Assembly: GCA_027579435.1 (NCBI GenBank)
Contig: JANBPK010000775.1
Coordinates: forward strand, 62,001 to 126,000
Length of the DNA stretch: 64,000 nt
From: Candolleomyces eurysporus
Lineage: Eukaryota; Basidiomycota; Agaricomycetes; Agaricales; Psathyrellaceae
Direction: 5' to 3'
Shown here: piece by piece, positions 58,686-64,000 of the stretch
Layout of the letters: the number at the start of each line of letters is the position of its first letter
How positions within the stretch are numbered: position 1 is the stretch's first letter
Notes under the pieces: model-generated
What the model was told of the DNA's origin: nothing
Seen by the model: the letters and a program-made list of their open reading frames with translations, nothing else
The model's database searches: none
Translations under genes and position numbers: made by a program

Positions 58686-61220
58686 CTTACTACCAAGCTA
58701 ATATCCAGTGGGAATCATGTTCGCTACTGTGCGTAACATATAACTAGACAATGGTGTGCTACTAACTGTATAAATATCCATGAATGTGCAATAAATCTGA
58801 TTTACAGCGGACTACAGTGCCTCATCGTCCAGGGCAGATGGAAGGATTACTTTAGGCTTGAGTAGAGTGTCAAACTTCCTCGAGAGAGATCCATCTTTCG
58901 TACGAGTTACCGCAAGCCTCTGGACCCCCAAGTCTGTGCTACAAACTATCGGCCTGTTCACGAATTCTGGGTCGGTAGGGTCCGGGTATGCGCTGTCCAT
59001 CTCAGCCGGATGGTACGGTTGTCCTGCGACCCACATGCTGGGAACCATCTCCGTGGAGGTTATACCCTCGATAACAGCCTCCTTCAGCTTCAAGATACTC
59101 GACTCGAGAGTCATCAACCTCGCTTGGATGTTGGCCGCCAACGTGGCTGAGTTCGTTGCTTTGGTCGACCATCCTGCGGAAACCATCATGTATCGGAAGT
59201 CGTCGAACATTGCACGGTAGCTGGTGGAAGGCCCCTTCAGCTGTGCTGCCATAATCGCTCTCCACTTCCCAGCGACCGCCGCATCCTCTGTCAAAGCGAT
59301 TGAGATCAAAGCATAGGCAGTATTATGGGATCACATACCGTTGTTGGACACCCTACCCCAGATATTCGTCAAGTGGCGGTTCAAATCCTGATTCTCTGGC
59401 GTGAACGACTGAACGATATAACAACTCCACGTCAAAATCGTATGCTGCAAAGCCAGTTGCAGCGGGAACGGATCTTTCGCCCCGGATTCCGCATTGTGCT
59501 TCATCGCTTCCACCAACCTCTGCCCGACCCGATCCACCGCCCGTTTCCTGCACTTCTCTACTACCCTATCCTCCTCCTTCAGATTGATATCCGCCGCCAT
59601 CACCGCCTCAGCGACGAACGCTGCGCACTGGAGTACCTCGGCATTCAACGTCTCCACCATGCGGATGATCTCAGCCCCCGCGTAGGAGTCCGCTTTGGAG
59701 TGGAACACCTGGGAGGCTCGGTTAGACTCCGTCGGACTCGGCCTCTGCACATCGAATGCAACGGCAGATGCACTGTTGGCTGCCGCCTGTTGGGCTGCGG
59801 CAGCAGCGGCCTCCGCCCTCTGCACACGCTCTCGCATCCGGCGCAGCTGGTCTTCTAGACCCTGGTTCTTCTGGTCGAGGTCCTGGATGTGCTTTGCAGC
59901 AGCCTCAGCGGCATGCGTGCTGGTCGTGATGAGGCTCTGGATTTCGTCATCGTCCTGGGCCGATTTCCTCTTGAAAGTCTGAACCTCATTCTCTAGTGCG
60001 CGACATCGAGTTTGCGTGATCCTGTCCCGTTCTTCGACGCCTTGAAGCTGGATCCGGAGGTCTTGTATTTGGGATGTAAGCGATTCCTTGTCTTTGAGAA
60101 GGGATTTGACGGTTTCCTTGGCGGGTTTCCGGCTCCCGGAGTCTTTGTCCTTCGTTTCTTTATCCCGCTCCTTGTCCTTCCTCCCGCCCTCCATCCAGAT
60201 TTCGTGGCTGTTGATCTTGTTGTCGTGGCTCCTGCGACGAAATCAATATTCCTCGATCGTCAAAATACGTTTCTGGACGCGACACTTACTTCTTCAGCTT
60301 ATCCTCCGACTTCTTCCTCCTGCCAATACTAGAAAACGTACTCGAAGGTGCCGATTCGTGCGATAGGTGAAGGTCAGACTGCTGTCGACTGTGGCTTCCA
60401 GCGGGGTTCCGACGGTCAGCGGGCATTTCACCAGACGGACGGGATTCTGCGTAGTGATTACTGCCGTTGAGGTGGTTGTTCTCCTTCAAAGTTCGAGACG
60501 ACGATCGAGATGGACCCGTTTCTGAGGAATGGGAAGTGGATCCCGGGGTGAGGATAGAGCTCAAACGCCGCCACATTACAGTTTACAGAGACAGAGGAAG
60601 GAATTCGAGAAGGTGATTCCGTTTTACGGGTGTTCTTGTCGTCCTCGTCGCGTTGAATTCCGATTGAGAGTTAGAATTGAATCGATAATAGATAGTTTCG
60701 AGAGGAGAGTGAATCCAGCCAGGGATATAGTCAAAGGTACACGCCTGGTGGTCGTGTGGCTCGACTTTGAGTAGAGTGAAGGTAGGGTGGCAAGGCGAAC
60801 GAGACGTGAAAGAAATGCAAGGTTGACTGCTGCTATCGGAGCATCCTTTGATCAGATGCGAGATATTAATGAAGGCTGGTGACGAGTGGCTAGGTTGAGG
60901 TTCGAATTCGAAGCACTGGCATGGTGCCCTGCTCCTCGTGCCGCGTCACATTCCAGCAAGGGAGCGCAGCGTGCCCGACACGCGTTTTCTGCGGGAGCTG
61001 ACATGGGTACGGCCAGCAAGTATGTATGTAACACCTGACAGGGAGTAAGTGTATGTATCACTCACTAGAACTTCAATGTTGATTGCCAGAAATACCTTGA
61101 CGTCAAAATGAAACGAACATGAGCACGACCACGGCCTCGTTGTGATAGAATATATGCGAGATTGTAAGACGTTTTGTTTGGGCCTCGTGGCCTTGGACGT
61201 GGTACGTGTTTCACGTAGTA
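58686..61220. repeat. Segmental duplication carrying pseudogene J
   Basis: Matches 50294-53000 including 3' flank, coding region and 5' flank. Coding sequence in this copy lacks one coiled-coil repeat block. Confidence 0.75.
58812..60576 (-). pseudogene. Coiled-coil paralogue J with one nonsense codon
   Basis: Coding-order exons 60576-60290 and 60231-58812, with the same intron position and phase as gene I. The frame is open for 568 codons except for one TGA near 59327-59329, where gene I has CGA (Arg) after VSNNGM. This CG-to-TG change splits the protein inside the conserved C-terminal domain (a 415-residue product, then an open remainder starting SHNTAYALISIALTED). J has one copy of the coiled-coil block against two in I and no alanine heptad run, but an extra KETVKSLLKDKESL stretch. 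Strong conservation of the rest suggests the stop is recent, or that this is a single-haplotype allele. Confidence 0.75.
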
Positions 61221-61530
61221 GTCGAATCATGCGCCTCTGTTCGCTAACTTCCAACTATGGAAGGATAAATTCCGGAGATACCTCCTCGTCCGGAAAAGGC
61301 GTTAGGTAACTCGTTCTCCCGAACTTTGCAGATCTATGACGGTCACCGAAGGCGATAATCGAATTGGTGTTACTCGTACTTACACAAACGGCCCGCGCGG
61401 GTAAAGAGAAGATGTGATGAACTGATACAAATACAGAGAGCGAGCATGATAACCATAAAACATAGAGCAGAAAATCAGGAAAGTACACGAACGAAAGCAT
61501 AATGTCAAACACAGGGGGATCAGAAAGGCT
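61221..61530. other. Intergenic region between J and L
   Basis: About 310 bases with no gene; contains the 3' UTR of the Hsp70-like gene on the minus strand. Confidence 0.5.
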
Positions 61531-64000
61531 TCAAGTGAACGTATTCATCGGCTCATACACGATCTTCGCGGGGGTGCGCTTTTCGGTGCCCTAGATATAT
61601 GAAAGTGAACCGTCGATGCAAACATTGAGATCAGTGAAACTTAAAAACACATACACGAAAGCTAAAAATACCCACCCGCTCCCTCCAACAGAGTTGCGCC
61701 TTCAACTCTGTCAAACCGAAAAGCAAGATGATGTCGAAATCGGCTTTGTAGTAGACCCGCCCGTTAGCACCTTTGAATGGGCCTAGCGCCTTGCCCATTT
61801 GCGAAAGGTCGACGGTGATTGTGCAGAGTGAGGAGTAGTTTTCTAGATGATGAGAATGGATAATACCGCATTAGAGATAGAGAGTCAAAAGAGAAATAAT
61901 GGATGCTCACCAGAGTCCAAATCAACCCATTTCGGGCTCTCCACTCTCCCTCGATAACAATCCAAAGACACCTGTACGCTGCTAAAGTTGGAGAGATAAT
62001 CCGATTCTTCGAAATACGATCTTCTGAACTCTTTAGTTTCCGAGACTTGTGTATTCTAGTCGCCGATGAGGATGAAATGAGAAACTATCGGTAATCCCCA
62101 TGGAGTTATGGTAAGACGCAAGACGCACCTTAGCGAGAATGATACTAAAGTAGCCGGGAACACGTCTGGCACCCGAAGGCGAAAGCCAGCTGGTGATCGA
62201 TCGAATGCGATGGTCTTCATCGCTCGGGTTGTACGGAACGTGGCAGTTGACCCCATATGTGAACCTCGACATTCGAGAGCTTACTCGGTGGTCGAGGTAG
62301 AACGAAATAGCACCGTCGGCTACTGCCTTGTTACTGAAAGGACGGTGGATGGACGAAGTGTGAGAATCACAAGATAGAAAGAGCAAGAGAACGGGATGAA
62401 AAGACGTACACATGGGTGTCAGGACGAAGGACAGCAAGACCAAGAGGTTCCAAGCCTTCTTTGAGTTGGGAAAACAACCAGTCACTCGCTGCGAAACCGC
62501 CAACGAGGAATATGGACTGTGGTACCAAAATGATCAGCACGAAATGAACCATTGCCCGTGATTTTGAATGCAGATACACGTACGTGGATAGGTTTTTGAG
62601 CCACCGAAAGTTGGTTCTTGACTGAATCGATGATGCAGGAAATTGAAGGTGCGAAGAAAGAGGCTACTTGCGACCTACGACGGGGACAGGTCTTCAGTTC
62701 ATTGCAATGGAGGAGACGGAGAGCAAGAGGAGCAGAACGTACCCTTCCAATCTGAGTTGACCAGACCGAATCCCAAACGCCAAATCCTTGTCCCGCACAC
62801 CTCCGAACCGAATGTACTGAGGATCGTTCTGGTTTCTGAATCGAAGTTTTGTCGTTTTGTCAAAGCATTCGGAGATATGGGGAACATCGTCGACGAATTT
62901 CGAGTTCCTCAGGTGCGCTGTTGACAGATAGGTTCACCGACGGGTAAATTAGGCGAGTGCATGGATAGGCTTACCTTCCAAGAACGCACGAGCGTTGAAT
63001 GTGACAAAGATAGATCCTTGGAAGTGGCACTGAGGCGCCGCGATTTCCTCGAACCAGTCCTCCGACTTGGCGCGTGCGTACGCGCTCATGTCCACGGTTC
63101 CTCCACCAGCATCAACGATAAGGACGCCTTTCCCGTCCTAAAGTTGAGCAAATAATCAGTAACAACTACTTCGCCGTATTGTGAAGGCTACCCACCTTCA
63201 AAGCCTCCGCGGGCAGCCCACTGTGCAAGCAGAAATGCAAACTGGCTTCACCTTCTGTGACAAACGAGATCCTGTTATCAGCCTCTTCCTGCGACTTGAC
63301 AAGTCCTCCCAGCACTGAAGCACGTCTCATCATCTCCTGCTGCGCTCCTTCCCAGCCATTCGGATGGGTCAACACAAAGTCGATCTGACCTTCGTCTTCG
63401 AGTGTCGTCCACCAGCTGGTATTAGTCCCAGCAGGAGCCAACGCAAGACCATGTGTTTCCTCGATGTAGGCGCGGGTGCATGTGTACAGGTATCGAAGGA
63501 AATCGGCGAATACCTGGACGGGGGTCTTGTTTGGAGGCAGAGGGGGGATCTTGGAAGCGACGTCATTGGGTGTCGATACGCCAGTCTTAGGTCTAAGATG
63601 AAGCTTGAACCTATTCGAGAAGGCCGCTTCAGTAACACTTTTGATTCCGGAGAAGGAGAACGAACCAAGGAGTAGGGACCCATTCTTCGTCTTCTTTCAT
63701 AGCGACGATATCTTCTCTCATCGCCTCGGCGCCAGCTGCTCGCACCGCTCCAGTCTTATCGTAGTAGAGAAGCGATGGGATTTTGCAATCTCCACCGACA
63801 TGTTCTTGAGCAGGGAATCTTCAGGAATGCAACGAGCTCTAACGGGGTATCCAATTGTTGAACTGACTACAAACTCACCGTGTGATACCTCGAATTTCAG
63901 GGACTTGACCTGGGTCAAGGATACTACACAATTGAGACGTTGGAAAGAGCTAATTCACGAAGAGGCCTACCTATACGAAACACCGCTATACGTTGTCCCT
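61531..64000 (-). CDS. Hsp70-family (HSPA12-like) protein, 5' end outside the window
   Basis: Coding-order exons: 64000-63971 (partial), 63923-63879, 63818-63666, 63610-63196, 63137-62975, 62917-62743, 62674-62584, 62516-62410, 62333-62129, 62055-61911, 61842-61676 and 61590-61531; about 584 residues visible. Actin-like ATPase landmarks in order: phosphate-1 loop GTTYSGVSYSILDPGQVPEI, WVPTPW-FKLHLRPKT, FVLTHPNGWEGAQQ, SFVTEGEASLHFCL, phosphate-2 GVLIVDAGGGTVDMSAY, and the adenosine motif SIFLVGGFAASDWLFSQL with NKAVADGAISFYLDH. It ends LTELKAQLCWRERGTEKRTP. This is the expanded divergent Hsp70 family of agaricomycetes, related to animal HSPA12, not a canonical chaperone; clients are unknown. 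Only the extreme N-terminus is missing. Confidence 0.9.

Overview
The window looks like nuclear DNA of a basidiomycete fungus, most likely an agaricomycete. The evidence is short introns of about 50-70 bp with GT..CTRAY..AG signals, several NACHT (STAND/NLR-type) genes, an HSPA12-like Hsp70 gene of a type common in agaricomycetes, a proline/glutamine-rich F-box-like protein and one conserved housekeeping gene (chaperonin CCT8). All exon models were built by eye from splice signals, reading phase and comparison between paralogues inside the window.

Layout. 0-15 kb (plus strand): three paralogous NACHT genes, A (4847-7235), B (9226-11556) and C (12516-14910), share a five-exon structure and sit among duplicated, decayed sequence. 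15.8-23 kb (minus): an intact SAM-dependent methyltransferase, a fourth intact NACHT gene (D, 20203-22696), and a NACHT pseudogene (E) split by a 1209-bp CACTA-type DNA transposon with a 3-bp target duplication. Pieces of the methyltransferase gene also lie at 0.5-0.95 kb and at 23 kb. 26.4-31.6 kb (plus): one large seven-exon gene for a disordered, F-box-like protein. 33-50 kb (minus): two close paralogues (G, H) encode an N-terminal MLKL/HeLo-like helical bundle, NACHT and a short run of WD40 repeats. They lie in a segmental duplication separated by relics of copia and LINE retrotransposons. 50-64 kb (minus): a coiled-coil gene (I), CCT8, a gene (K) combining a helical bundle, a ubiquitin-like domain and a dsRNA-binding-like segment, a coiled-coil paralogue with one nonsense codon (J), and the 3' part of an Hsp70-like gene (L) running off the right edge.

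How the genes may work together. NACHT genes with variable repeats or linkers and a helical-bundle domain of the cell-death type are known in fungi as candidates for non-self recognition and regulated cell death. Here they form an accessory cluster with gene birth, shredding, transposon insertion and CpG decay beside stable housekeeping genes. Gene K is the best candidate for something undescribed.

Sequence quality. Many single N characters, most beside homopolymers, behave as spurious one-base insertions. Deleting them restores the frame in at least five coding exons, and coordinates below assume this where stated.
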